From: Burkholderia sp. Bp9143
Lineage (GTDB): Bacteria; Pseudomonadota; Gammaproteobacteria; Burkholderiales; Burkholderiaceae
DNA length: 60,808 nt
Reading direction: 5' to 3'
Assembly (NCBI RefSeq): GCF_003853645.1
Contig: NZ_QTPO01000053.1
Span: 1-60,808, forward strand
This document shows positions 50,804 to 58,889 of the stretch, in pieces; the first letter of the stretch is position 1, and every line of letters starts with the position of its first letter. The notes below the pieces were generated by a model, which ran no database searches, was not told where the DNA came from, and saw nothing but the letters and a program-made list of their open reading frames with translations. The translations under genes were made by a program, and so were the position numbers.

Positions 50804-51394
50804 TTACTGGCCGTCCGGCACGATTCGCCGGCGGCGCGTGACGATCACCGGCCCGTTGCCGCCGCGTGCGTCCGACGGCGACGTGTTGCCCGATGCGTCG
50901 CCGGCATCGCGCGGTGCGCCATAGCTTTCGCGCGGGGCGCCGTAGCCTTCGCGGGGCTCGCGCGGCGCGCCATAACCCTCGCGCGGTTCGCGGGAGCCAT
51001 AGCCTTCACGCGGTTCACGGGAACCATAACCTTCACGCGGTTCACGCGAGCCGTAGCCGCCGTCGCCGCGCGACTCGCGGGGGCCGCCGTGCGAGCCGTA
51101 CGGGCTGTGGCCGCCGCCTTCGCGGCCGCCCGGCCGACCGCCGGTACGCGGGCCGCGGGGACCGCCGCCGCCCGGGCGCGAGCCGCCCGTGTCGAGCTGG
51201 ATCGTGGAAATCGCACGCTTGTAAATGCCTTGCAGACCCACGGGGGTGCGCAGCATCACCAGGTACTGGTCGAACGACTCGATACACCCCGTCAGACGAA
51301 TGCCGTTGACGAGATAGATTTCAACACGCTTACGTTCCTTGCGCGCCGAATTGATGAAGTCGTTTTGCGGATGGGATTCTGCGGGATTGGCCAT
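50804..51394 (-). CDS. hfq2: Hfq2, RNA chaperone with long repetitive C-terminus
   Basis: This is a second Hfq. Established knowledge: Burkholderia cepacia complex strains carry a short Hfq and a longer Hfq2. Residues 8-66 form the Sm domain (QNDFINSARKERKRVEIYLV, NGIRLTGCIESFDQYLVMLR). The Sm2 motif reads YKRAIST (58-64), where canonical Hfq has YKHAIST, so the proximal-site His is Arg. The remaining 130 residues are Gly/Arg/Pro-rich with GYGSREPRE repeats and end TRRRRIVPDGQ. The start is ATG at 51394, chosen on family alignment. It is likely to bind sRNA/mRNA, with the tail adding RNA or protein contacts. Confidence 0.93.
   Translation of the reverse strand: MANPAESHPQNDFINSARKERKRVEIYLVNGIRLTGCIESFDQYLVMLRTPVGLQGIYKRAISTIQLDTGGSRPGGGGPRGPRTGGRPGGREGGGHSPYGSHGGPRESRGDGGYGSREPREGYGSREPREGYGSREPREGYGAPREPREGYGAPRESYGAPRDAGDASGNTSPSDARGGNGPVIVTRRRRIVPDGQ
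50900..51060. repeat. 27-bp tandem repeats in the hfq2 tail
   Basis: At least three adjacent 27-bp units encode GYGSREPRE, followed by diverged GYGAPREPRE and GYGAPRES copies. Adjacent units differ by only a few bases, so repeat number may vary between strains and change tail length in frame. Confidence 0.75.
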
Positions 51395-51584
51395 TGAGGT
51401 GCGGCAGGAGCCTGCGTCAGAGAATATGTTGTGCGTGCGTGTGTGGCGTGGTCGCCCACCAAGTGTTTGGCGGGATTTTACCCTGTTCGTTCCACCAGCG
51501 CCCAGTCGCGATTGTGTCGAACCGTAACCCACTATAGACGTTCCCGTGCATTTTCGCGATTCGGTCAAATGGCTAGTGCCGTTT

Positions 51585-51601
51585 CGTTACGTCGCGTTAC
51601 G
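51585..51601. promoter_or_regulatory. paired CGTTACG sites upstream of hfq2 and a secreted protein
   Basis: Two CGTTACG heptamers lie in direct orientation at 51585-51591 and 51595-51601, about one helical turn apart. They fall in the 297-bp divergent region between hfq2 and the gene at 51692. They are the inverse complement of the CGTAACG array at 36640-36684. Confidence 0.45.
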
Positions 51602-51691
51602 ACTCTCGCAACGGCGTAGCACCTGGCGGCGCGCGGCGGGATTACATTCGACGCCCATGCCGGGCAGGCCGGCGGATCCGGGAAGGGGAAC

Positions 51692-51973
51692 ATGAACAAG
51701 AGGGGATTGGCGGTGTGGATCGGGAGCGTGGCGTTGCTCGCTTCCGGCAGTGCAATGGCGGGGCACGTCGACCTGTCGGTGGGTATCGGCGTGCCGGTCG
51801 CGCCGGTCTATGTCGAGCCGGCACCGGTCTATGTGGCACCGCAGCCGGCGGTGGTCGCGTATCCGGGTTACGGATACGGCTACTACGGTGACGAGGACGA
51901 CGACGGCTACCGGAAATGGCGCAAGCACTATTACAAGCATTGGCGCAAGCATCACGACGATGACGATGATTGA
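51692..51973 (+). CDS. small exported PVYV-repeat protein with charged tail
   Basis: This is a 93-aa exported protein. A signal peptide (AVWIGSVALLASGSAMAGH) is followed by GHVDLSVGIGVPVAPVYVEP and repeats of APVYV/PAPVYVAP. A tyrosine/glycine cluster (GYGYGYYGDEDDD) and a basic-aromatic stretch (RKWRKHYYKHWRKHH) follow, ending in five Asp. The RBS is GGGGAAC. The family is unknown. Proline/tyrosine repeats plus a polyanion end suggest a secreted cell-wall or metal-binding protein, but that is a guess. It is convergent with the DUF1571 gene (27 bp). Confidence 0.75.
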   Translation: MNKRGLAVWIGSVALLASGSAMAGHVDLSVGIGVPVAPVYVEPAPVYVAPQPAVVAYPGYGYGYYGDEDDDGYRKWRKHYYKHWRKHHDDDDD

Positions 51974-52000
51974 CCGCGACGTGCGTGGCGCCGGTGACGA

Positions 52001-52915
52001 TCAGAACGCGTAGTCCGGGTTCTTTGGGTCGAACGCGGATTCGTCGAGCGTCGCCGGCGCGATCTTCTCGATGACGATTCGCTCGAAGAGCTTGCCGTCG
52101 TTGTCATAGGACTCGACGGTGCGGAAGTAGGGCGCGTGCAGGTCGAGCCCGAGGATTTCCTTCTTCGCATAGAACCGCGGTCGGCCGGTCGGCGTCTCGT
52201 AGGTGAGCGCGACGACGCGCACGCCGCCGATCGTCTTCGTTTCCACCTGCGTTGGCCGCTGCACGCCGGCTTCCTGGTATTTCTTTCCTTCGGTCAGGTA
52301 CAGGTTCGTGATGAACTCGGTGCCGAGATCCTTCACCTGGTGATTCGACTGCGCGCGCGCGAGTGCGCCGTCGAGCGCCGTCCACAACGGAATCTTGCCG
52401 AGCAGGCCGCCGAGATGGCCGTACATCTCGTCCTTGCGCTGTGTCGTGTCGTAGATCGTTTCCTGTCCCGCATGCGCGCCGCCCGGCAGCCATTTCGCAT
52501 AAACCCGCAACGGCTCGCGGGTCGTCTTCACGAGCATGCGGTCGGGCGTGTCGGACCATTTGCCGCTGACGCGCTCCTGACGCACCATCGTGAACTGGTA
52601 CGACGGATAGCCGTTAGGACCATTGCGGATATAGAGCGGTACGGCGAGCGGATCGAGTGCCTTGAACAGCGCCGTGAGCGTCGCGTCGTCGAGTTGTGAG
52701 AGCGTGCCGCGCTGTGCGGCCGTGCGCAGCCAGCGCGCCTGCTGCGCGACCGGCTCTCGCGCGACCTTCGCCAGGTCCGCCGGCAGTGCGGCCTCCTGTA
52801 CCGCGCTCGCGGCATCGGCGGTTTCCTGCGCATGCAGGCCGGCTTGCGCGAGCGACAGCATGCACGCGATTGCCGCGGCGGCGTGCCGCGTGCGGTGCCT
52901 CGTTCCTTCGTTCAT
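52001..52915 (-). CDS. DUF1571 exported protein
   Basis: This is a 304-aa exported protein of the DUF1571 type, of unknown function. A signal peptide ends about residue 30 (GLHAQE). The conserved mature region includes DPLAVPLYIRNGPNGYPSYQ, then EPLRVYAKWLPGGAHAGQET and YDTTQRKDEMYGHLGGLLGK. A late segment, ARPYFRTVESY-like, is also present. It has an outer-membrane or periplasmic character. It lies 30 bp after fadD on the same strand and is likely in the same operon, which may connect it to fatty-acid or envelope lipid metabolism. Confidence 0.85.
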   Translation of the reverse strand: MNEGTRHRTRHAAAAIACMLSLAQAGLHAQETADAASAVQEAALPADLAKVAREPVAQQARWLRTAAQRGTLSQLDDATLTALFKALDPLAVPLYIRNGPNGYPSYQFTMVRQERVSGKWSDTPDRMLVKTTREPLRVYAKWLPGGAHAGQETIYDTTQRKDEMYGHLGGLLGKIPLWTALDGALARAQSNHQVKDLGTEFITNLYLTEGKKYQEAGVQRPTQVETKTIGGVRVVALTYETPTGRPRFYAKKEILGLDLHAPYFRTVESYDNDGKLFERIVIEKIAPATLDESAFDPKNPDYAF

Positions 52916-52945
52916 CGACAGCGTCTCCGGGGGGCGTTGGATCGT

Positions 52946-54700
52946 TCAGCCTTGCTTAGCCGCCTTGATCTTGGCGAGTTCCTCGTCGCGTAGCGCGCGG
53001 CGCAGGATCTTGCCGACGTTCGTCTGCGGCAGCGCGTCGCGGAACTCGACGAACTTCGGCATCTTGTAGCCGGTCAGGTTCTTGCGGCAGTGCGCGAGCA
53101 CGTCGTCGACCGTCAGCGTCGGGTCGCGGCGCACGACGAAGACCTTGATCCGTTCGCCCTGTATTTCGTCCGGGATGCCGATCGCAGCGGCTTCGCTGAT
53201 GCCCGGATGCGTGACCAGCACTTCCTCGATCTCGTTCGGATATACGTTGAAGCCCGAGACGAGGATCATGTCCTTCTTGCGGTCGATGAGGCGGATGAAG
53301 CCGCGCTCGTCCATCACGCCGATGTCGCCCGTGCCGAGCCAGCCGTCGGCGTCGATCACCTTCGCGGTCTCGTCGGGCCGCTGCCAGTAGCCGCGCATCA
53401 CCTGTGGACCGTGCACGCACAGCTCGCCCGGCTCGCCGACCGCGGCCCAGGTGCCGTCCTCGCGGCGAAAGCGCACGAGTGTCGACGGGGCGGGCAGGCC
53501 GATCGAGCCGCTGAACGCGGCCATGTCGTTCAGGTCCACCGGATTCATCGTGACGATCGGCGAGCATTCGGTGAGCCCGTAGCCTTCGACGACCGGCCGG
53601 CCCGTGACCTGCTGAAAGCGCTCCGCGACCGCGCGCTGCATCGCCATGCCGCCCGCCATCGCGAGCTTGAGCTTCGAGAAGTCACGCTTGCGGAATTCCT
53701 CGTTGTCGAGGAACGCGTTGTACAGCGTGTTGATCCCGGTGATCCCGGTGAACGTTTCGTTGCGGATGATCTTCATCACCATGTTCATGTCGCGCGGGTT
53801 CGCGATCAGGATGTTGCGCCCGCCGAGCCCCATGAAGATGAACGCGTTCACCGTCAGCGAATAGATGTGATAGAGCGGCAGCGGCGTCAGTACGGTCTCG
53901 ACGTCGCCCGAGACCTGGTCGGCGATCCACGCCTTGGCCTGCAGCAGGTTCGCGATCAGGTTGCCGTGCGTGAGCATTGCGCCTTTCGCGACACCGGTCG
54001 TGCCGCCCGTGTATTGCAGGAATGCGAGATCGTCGCGCGTCATCTGCACCGGTTGTGGTTTGACGCGTGCGCCGAGCGCGAGCGCGGAGCGCAGCCGGAT
54101 CGCCTGCGGCAGGCTGTAGGCCGGCACGAGCTTCTTCACGTGCTTCAGCACGAAATTGATCAGGCGTCCCTTTGCATTGAAACCATCGGCGAGCAGGTCG
54201 CCGAGCGCGGTGACGACGATGTTCTTCACCTGTGTTTCGGGTAGCGCGTCCTGGAGCGTGCGGGCGAAGTTCTCGAACACGACGATCGTTTGCGCGCCGC
54301 TGTCCTTCAACTGGTGCGCGAGTTCGCGCGCAGTATAGAGCGGGTTGACGTTGACGACGATCGCGCCGGCCTTCAGCGTGCCGAACAGCGCGACCGGGTA
54401 CTGGAACGTGTTCGGCAGCATGATCGCGACGCGGTCGCCCGGCTTCACGCCGGTGCTTTGCAGATACGACGCGAATGCATCGACTTTCTGCGCGAGCGTG
54501 CGGTAGGTCATCGATGCGCCTGCGCTCACGTAGGCGACCCGTTCGGCGAAGCGTGTCGTGCATTCGTCGAAGAACTGCACGAGCGATGCGTATTGCGTGA
54601 CGTCGATCTCGTGCGGCACGCCGGGCGGGTACGATGCGTACCAGATGCCGTCGCTGTTCGGCGGGAGCTGGGCCGGTTCGGTTACTGCGGATGATGACAT
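52946..54700 (-). CDS. fadD: long-chain fatty-acid--CoA ligase
   Basis: This acyl-CoA synthetase activates fatty acids for beta-oxidation with ATP and CoA. The 584-aa protein has the AMP-binding signature YTGGTTGVAKGAMLTHGN, then GYGLTECSPIVTMNP. The adenylate-forming C-terminal hinge motif is GWLGTGDIGVMDERGFIRLI with DRKKDMILVSGFNVYPNEIE. The catalytic lysine lies in TNVGKILRR at the end. A GGAG site precedes ATG at 54700. The upstream region carries four palindromic repeats. A PsrA-like TetR gene lies next to it and may regulate it. Confidence 0.92.
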   Translation of the reverse strand: MSSSAVTEPAQLPPNSDGIWYASYPPGVPHEIDVTQYASLVQFFDECTTRFAERVAYVSAGASMTYRTLAQKVDAFASYLQSTGVKPGDRVAIMLPNTFQYPVALFGTLKAGAIVVNVNPLYTARELAHQLKDSGAQTIVVFENFARTLQDALPETQVKNIVVTALGDLLADGFNAKGRLINFVLKHVKKLVPAYSLPQAIRLRSALALGARVKPQPVQMTRDDLAFLQYTGGTTGVAKGAMLTHGNLIANLLQAKAWIADQVSGDVETVLTPLPLYHIYSLTVNAFIFMGLGGRNILIANPRDMNMVMKIIRNETFTGITGINTLYNAFLDNEEFRKRDFSKLKLAMAGGMAMQRAVAERFQQVTGRPVVEGYGLTECSPIVTMNPVDLNDMAAFSGSIGLPAPSTLVRFRREDGTWAAVGEPGELCVHGPQVMRGYWQRPDETAKVIDADGWLGTGDIGVMDERGFIRLIDRKKDMILVSGFNVYPNEIEEVLVTHPGISEAAAIGIPDEIQGERIKVFVVRRDPTLTVDDVLAHCRKNLTGYKMPKFVEFRDALPQTNVGKILRRALRDEELAKIKAAKQG

Positions 54701-55029
54701 GATGTGTCTCCGTGTCGGTGAGAGTTAGCGCTTTAGCGCTTACTCTCACCCCATGCTTTGCGGTCGGTGAGAGTTAGCGCTTTAGTGCTTACTCTCACCC
54801 CATGCTTCGCGGTCGGTGAGGGTTAGGGTTTCGGCGCTTACTCCCACCCCATGCTTCGCGTTCGGTGAGAGCTAGCGCTTCATCGCTTACTCGTACCCAT
54901 GTTTTTCGTCGGCGAACGCAAGCCAGCCTTGGCTCCCGCCGCACGACATTCGTTCGGCCCGGACCGGCGTATCACCGCCGGCCCGAGCCGCCTGTATCCG
55001 GGAATCGCCGCCTGCGCGGCCTCGCGCGA
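54701..55029. other. 329-bp intergenic region with tandem palindromic repeats
   Basis: This region lies between fadD and the TetR gene (both minus strand). The fadD half is filled by the repeat array at 54715-54902. The other 127 bp shows no gene or clear promoter. Confidence 0.7.
54715..54902. repeat. four 49-bp tandem palindromic repeats
   Basis: Units begin (TCGGTGAG) at 54715, 54764, 54813 and 54862, exactly 49 bp apart. Each holds an imperfect hairpin: GGTGAGAGTTAGCGCT against AGCGCTTACTCTCACC, one mismatch. The hairpin is followed by CCATGCTTTGCGG or CCATGCTTCGCGG. The first two units are almost identical. The third and fourth have diverged, but pairing is partly kept in the arms. They lie just upstream of fadD. 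Confidence 0.9.
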
Positions 55030-55848
55030 TCAGCTCGCCGGATGCGCCGTCGCCGTATCGGCCGCGGTCGTACCCGACGCCAGACCGAACGCTTCGCTCG
55101 CGCCGGCATCGTCGAGCACGGCCGCGAAGATCGACAACTGCGCGCTGTCGGGCATCGGCGCCTTCAGCGCGGCGACGATCAGCGAGGACAGCCGCGCGAT
55201 CATCTGCACGTCGTTCATCGTGCGGCCTTGCGAGAATTCGTCGATCAGGCTTTCGGTTTCGGCACCGGCCAGCGCGCCGGACAGCGCGCCGATCGCGAAA
55301 TGCAGCCGCCAGCCGAGCTCCGTGCGCGGCAGATGCGGCAGGGCGCGCTGGAACGAGTCGAAGAAGCGGCCGGCGACGCTCGCATAGTGCGCGGTCAGGA
55401 AGTTGCGGACGAACGGCGACGGATCGGTGTACGCGCGGCCGATCAGCCGGAGGAACGCGGGGCCGCCGCGCTCGGGGTCGCGCGACGCCTTCAGCGCGGG
55501 AATGAACATCGCGCCGAGCACGTGCTCGCAGGTGATGTGCGCACCGAGCTGCGCATCGAAGCGGTCGAGGATGCCGAGGCGTTCCTGGTTGAGCTGATCG
55601 AGCCGACGCGACAGCATCGCGTGGATCAGCGCTTCCTTGCTGCCGAAGTGGTAGTTGACCGCGGCGAGGTTCACCGCCGCGCGCGACGTGATCTGCCGCA
55701 TCGACATCGCTTCGAAGCCATGTTCGATGAACAGGTCCTCGGCCGCATCGAGAATGCGCGCCTTCGTCCCGCCGGTCTGCCGATTGCCGGATGACCGCGT
55801 CCCGGACGGCCGTCCCGCGGACGGTCGCCCCTCCTGACTTACTGCCAT
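55030..55848 (-). CDS. TetR-family regulator, PsrA-like
   Basis: This is a 272-aa TetR-family repressor. Start is ATG at 55848 after GGGAGG, preferred over the upstream frame start at 56055. N-terminal 35 residues are Ser/Gly-rich and disordered. The HTH region is KARILDAAEDLFIEHGFEAM, followed by ITSRAAVNLAAVNYHFGSKE, which closely resembles PsrA-type repressors that sense long-chain acyl-CoA. The C-terminal ligand domain has AFLRLIGRAYTDPSPFVRNF. It lies beside fadD, and a PsrA-like box lies 58 bp before the ATG. Autoregulation and control of fadD are likely but inferred. Confidence 0.9.
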   Translation of the reverse strand: MAVSQEGRPSAGRPSGTRSSGNRQTGGTKARILDAAEDLFIEHGFEAMSMRQITSRAAVNLAAVNYHFGSKEALIHAMLSRRLDQLNQERLGILDRFDAQLGAHITCEHVLGAMFIPALKASRDPERGGPAFLRLIGRAYTDPSPFVRNFLTAHYASVAGRFFDSFQRALPHLPRTELGWRLHFAIGALSGALAGAETESLIDEFSQGRTMNDVQMIARLSSLIVAALKAPMPDSAQLSIFAAVLDDAGASEAFGLASGTTAADTATAHPAS

Positions 55849-55905
55849 GTCCCGCCTCCCAATGCCGGTCGCCCGGCCGCGAACAGGTGATTTGATTATC
55901 TGATT

Positions 55906-55919
55906 CAAACAGTCGTTTT
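55906..55919. promoter_or_regulatory. PsrA-type operator-like box
   Basis: CAAAC-AGTC-GTTTT fits the palindrome (G/C)AAAC-N2-4-GTTT(G/C) known for PsrA except at the last base. It lies 58 bp upstream of the TetR start, within its likely promoter. No second box was found before fadD. Confidence 0.5.
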
Positions 55920-56064
55920 TATTAAGATAAAAAAACGCGGGCGGCGCGGGCAAGCGGGGAATCTGGACAAATTCCTCTAGTTCGATGTGCGGATGCGGAA
56001 AGTATTTCGCGCGGCCCCGGCGGGACGGGGCACGCGCGATGGTGCGATGCGGCAATACGCGGGT

Positions 56065-57285
56065 TCAGCCGACGCTGGTACGCGTATTGACCGATTGCGT
56101 CATGTCGATGCCGCGCCGTTCGCGGCTGAACAGGATCAGCACGGCGATCACGATGGCGACGGTGCCGGCCACGAGCGCCAGCGCGAAACTGTAGTTGTTG
56201 CCCTGGGAAACCGCGAGCGATGCCTGCATCGTCGCGTTGCCCGACGCGAGCAGGTTGCCGAGCTGGTAGACGACGCCGGGGAAGGTCGCGCGGATCTCGT
56301 CGGGCGAGATCTCGTTCAGGTGGACGGGGATCACGCCCCACGCACCCTGTACCGAGATCTGCATCAGGAACGCGCCGGCAGCGAGCGCGACCGGGCCGCT
56401 CGAGAACGCCCACAGCGGCAGCACCGGCAGCGCGATCAGCGCGGCGATGAAGATCGCGCGACGGCGGCCGATGCGCTCCGAGATCGCGCCGAACGACAGG
56501 CCGCCGACGATCGCACCGATGTTCAGCACGATCGTGATCCACGACACGGTGTGCGGATCGAAGTGATGCTGTTCGCGCAGGAAGGTCGGGTAGAGATCCT
56601 GCGTGCCGTGCGAGAAGAAGTTGAACGCGGTCATCAGCACGATCGCGTAGATCGTGAGCTTCCAGTTCTGTTGCAGCGTGGCGCCGAGGCTCGGCCGAGG
56701 ACGCTTTTCCATCTGCTTCCAGGCCGGCGATTCGGGCACGTGCGTGCGCACGTACAGCACGAGCAGCGCGGGCAGCACGCCGATCATGAACATCCCGCGC
56801 CAGCCGATGTACTGGTAGAGCAGGCCGAACACGACGGACGCGAGCAGGTAGCCGCTCGGATAGCCGGCCTGCAGCAAGCCCGACACGAAGCCGCGCGCAT
56901 GGGTCGGCACGGTTTCCATCGTTAGCGCGGAGCCGACGCCCCATTCGCCGCCCATCGCGATGCCGAACAGCGCGCGCAGCACCAGCAGCGCGGTGAGGCT
57001 CGGCGCGAAGCCCGACGCGAGTTCGAGCAGCGAATAGCATGCGATGTTGATCATCAGCGTCGGACGGCGACCGAAGCGATCGGCGAGCCGGCCGAAGATC
57101 AGTGCGCCGATCGGGCGCATTGCGAGCGTCAGCGTGAGTGCGAACGCGACGGCGGGGATCGTCGACGCGAATTCGGCGGCGATGTCCTTCAGCACGAAGA
57201 CCATCAGGAAGAAATCGAACGCGTCGAGCGTCCACCCCAGGTAGGCGGCGATCGTGACGTTGCGTTGTTCGCGGGTCCAGCTCAT
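56065..57285 (-). CDS. MFS transporter, SHS/NanT-like, probable carboxylate:proton symporter
   Basis: This is a 406-aa 12-helix MFS transporter. Visible motifs are WTLDAFDFFLMVFVLKDIA (helix 1 with the acidic pair), ALIFGRLADRFGRRPTLMI (motif A) and ALFGIAMGGEWGVGSAL. The linker has RTHVPESPAW, and a second motif A copy is LSFGAISERIGRRRAIF. The pattern matches the SHS/sugar-transporter-like group that includes lactate and sialate carriers. The substrate is uncertain. It lies upstream of the TetR gene on the same strand, 216 bp away, so it could be a separate unit. Confidence 0.85.
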   Translation of the reverse strand: MSWTREQRNVTIAAYLGWTLDAFDFFLMVFVLKDIAAEFASTIPAVAFALTLTLAMRPIGALIFGRLADRFGRRPTLMINIACYSLLELASGFAPSLTALLVLRALFGIAMGGEWGVGSALTMETVPTHARGFVSGLLQAGYPSGYLLASVVFGLLYQYIGWRGMFMIGVLPALLVLYVRTHVPESPAWKQMEKRPRPSLGATLQQNWKLTIYAIVLMTAFNFFSHGTQDLYPTFLREQHHFDPHTVSWITIVLNIGAIVGGLSFGAISERIGRRRAIFIAALIALPVLPLWAFSSGPVALAAGAFLMQISVQGAWGVIPVHLNEISPDEIRATFPGVVYQLGNLLASGNATMQASLAVSQGNNYSFALALVAGTVAIVIAVLILFSRERRGIDMTQSVNTRTSVG

Positions 57286-57565
57286 GTCCGGGTCTCCTCG
57301 TTGGCTTGCGCGCTCACGATCTGCAGGCGGATGCCGGCCCGGCTTGCGCGCGGCGCGGGGGCATGGATCGAGTGTAGGCCGCGGCGCCGTGCGATGTGGG
57401 GCGCGATAACCGCGAATCGGGAATAATCCCTATGAAATGAACTGTTGAGAAAACGGAAATGAGCGTGCGCGAGACAAGCGACTGGCGTCTGTATCATTCC
57501 GGAAGGCTTTTTGTATCAGTTATGTAATGCGTGCGATGCGCATCGCCACCGAATCAGGAGTCCCG

Positions 57566-58108
57566 ATGACCGAACCATCCGTTGCCGCGTTGCCCGTCCT
57601 GGAGGCCGGGCGGCTGTGGCTGCGCCCGCGCGTGCTGGCCGACCTCGACGCGAGCATCGAGATGGATCGCGATCCCGAGGTCACGCGGTACATCGCGGGC
57701 CCGTGGCACGACCCGGACGAACATCGCCGCTTCGTCACGCACCGGATCACGCGCGGCTATCCGTCGGGCCTCGGCTACTGGTCGATCTTCGAGAAGACCG
57801 CGCCCGATGCGTTCATCGGCTGGATCCTGCTGATTCCCGACTATGCGGACGGCGGGCGCGACGTCGAAATCGGCTGGCGACTCGTGCGCGCGGCGTGGGG
57901 GCGCGGCATCGCGTGCGAAGCCGCCGCGGCCGTCCTGCGTCACGCGTTCGACACCGTGCGGCTGCCGCGCGTGATCGCCGATATCGCGGAGGCGAACACG
58001 GGCTCGCTGAACGTCGCGCGCAAGCTCGGGATGCGGCGCGTGAGCGTCGTTCACGACGGCATTCCTTACGTTCGTCATCGTCTCGAACGCGACGACCTGC
58101 GCGCATAG
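57566..58108 (+). CDS. GNAT-family N-acetyltransferase
   Basis: This is a 180-aa GNAT of the RimJ/RimL type. The start is ATG at 57566 after GGAG. An upstream ATG in the same frame is less well supported. Core features are LWLRPRVLADLDASIEMDRD, then WILLIPDYADGGRDVEIGWR. The acetyl-CoA loop is RAAWGRGIACEAAAAVL, and the late segment is NTGSLNVARKLGMRRVSV. The acceptor is unknown. It could be a protein N-terminus, an amino acid or an antibiotic. Neighbours give no hint. Confidence 0.88.
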   Translation: MTEPSVAALPVLEAGRLWLRPRVLADLDASIEMDRDPEVTRYIAGPWHDPDEHRRFVTHRITRGYPSGLGYWSIFEKTAPDAFIGWILLIPDYADGGRDVEIGWRLVRAAWGRGIACEAAAAVLRHAFDTVRLPRVIADIAEANTGSLNVARKLGMRRVSVVHDGIPYVRHRLERDDLRA

Positions 58109-58238
58109 CGTCGCGTCGCGCGCAAGCGCGGCCGGATGTCAGAGAGGGTCAAGCGCAAGCGTATCGAGGTCGCGACGTATTAACGGCTCGCACGATCAGG
58201 AGTATCGTTGCCGGAAATTCGCAACATGGGGTACGACC

Positions 58239-58865
58239 ATGGCACTCGGCAACGACGTTCATCTGATTCCCGTCCGGCTCGACGCACTGCGTCCGACACA
58301 AATGACGGTCGGCTATCGCGAAGTGAAAGCGAAGCGCAAGCACTGGAAGGCGCTCGACAAACGCGCACGCAAGGCCGCGATTGAATCGCACTGGTTTCCG
58401 GCCGTCCTCGGCCCGGGCGGGCTGTACTACATCACCGATCATCACCATCTCGGCCTCGCGCTGATCGAGGAGGAGGAGACGCGTGTGAACGCGATGCTGC
58501 TGAAGGATCTGTCATGGCTCGACGACACGATCTTCTGGCGGATGATGGAACACAACCAGTGGGTGCATCCGTTCGGTGCGGACGGCTCGCGTCGTGACTA
58601 CGCGCATCTGCCGGAGGTGCTGACGGGGCTCGAGGACGATCCGTACCGGAGCCTCGCGGGCGAGCTGCGCACGGCCGGCGGCTACGCGAAGGATGCGACG
58701 CCGTTCAGCGAATTTCTGTGGGCCGACTACCTGCGCCAGCACGTGACGCTCGACCAGATCCGCAAGAACTTCTCGAAGGCGCTCGACATCTCGCTGCGCC
58801 GTGCGCACGAGCAGGACGCGCGTTATCTGCCCGGCTGGTCGGGTGTCATCACCGTCAAACCCTGA
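58239..58865 (+). CDS. ParB-like nuclease-domain protein (ParBc_2 type)
   Basis: This 208-aa protein of the ParB/Srx-like fold (ParBc_2 group) is not the chromosomal ParB. The start MALGNDVHLIPVRLDALRPT follows GGGGT. GYREVKAKRKHWKALDKRAR precedes FPAVLGPGGLYYITDHHHLG, which is the nucleotide or substrate loop of the fold. The conserved WVHPFGADGSRRDYAHLPEV follows. The role is unknown. It is followed by a SulP gene at 25 bp, so they may form one operon. Confidence 0.82.
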   Translation: MALGNDVHLIPVRLDALRPTQMTVGYREVKAKRKHWKALDKRARKAAIESHWFPAVLGPGGLYYITDHHHLGLALIEEEETRVNAMLLKDLSWLDDTIFWRMMEHNQWVHPFGADGSRRDYAHLPEVLTGLEDDPYRSLAGELRTAGGYAKDATPFSEFLWADYLRQHVTLDQIRKNFSKALDISLRRAHEQDARYLPGWSGVITVKP

Positions 58866-58889
58866 CACGCGCCCGGCGCGTACCGCCTC

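Noticed and set aside
54715..54902. CRISPR-like repeat array
   Set aside because: Units are adjacent without unique spacers, the repeat is a 49-bp palindrome, and no cas genes occur in the window.
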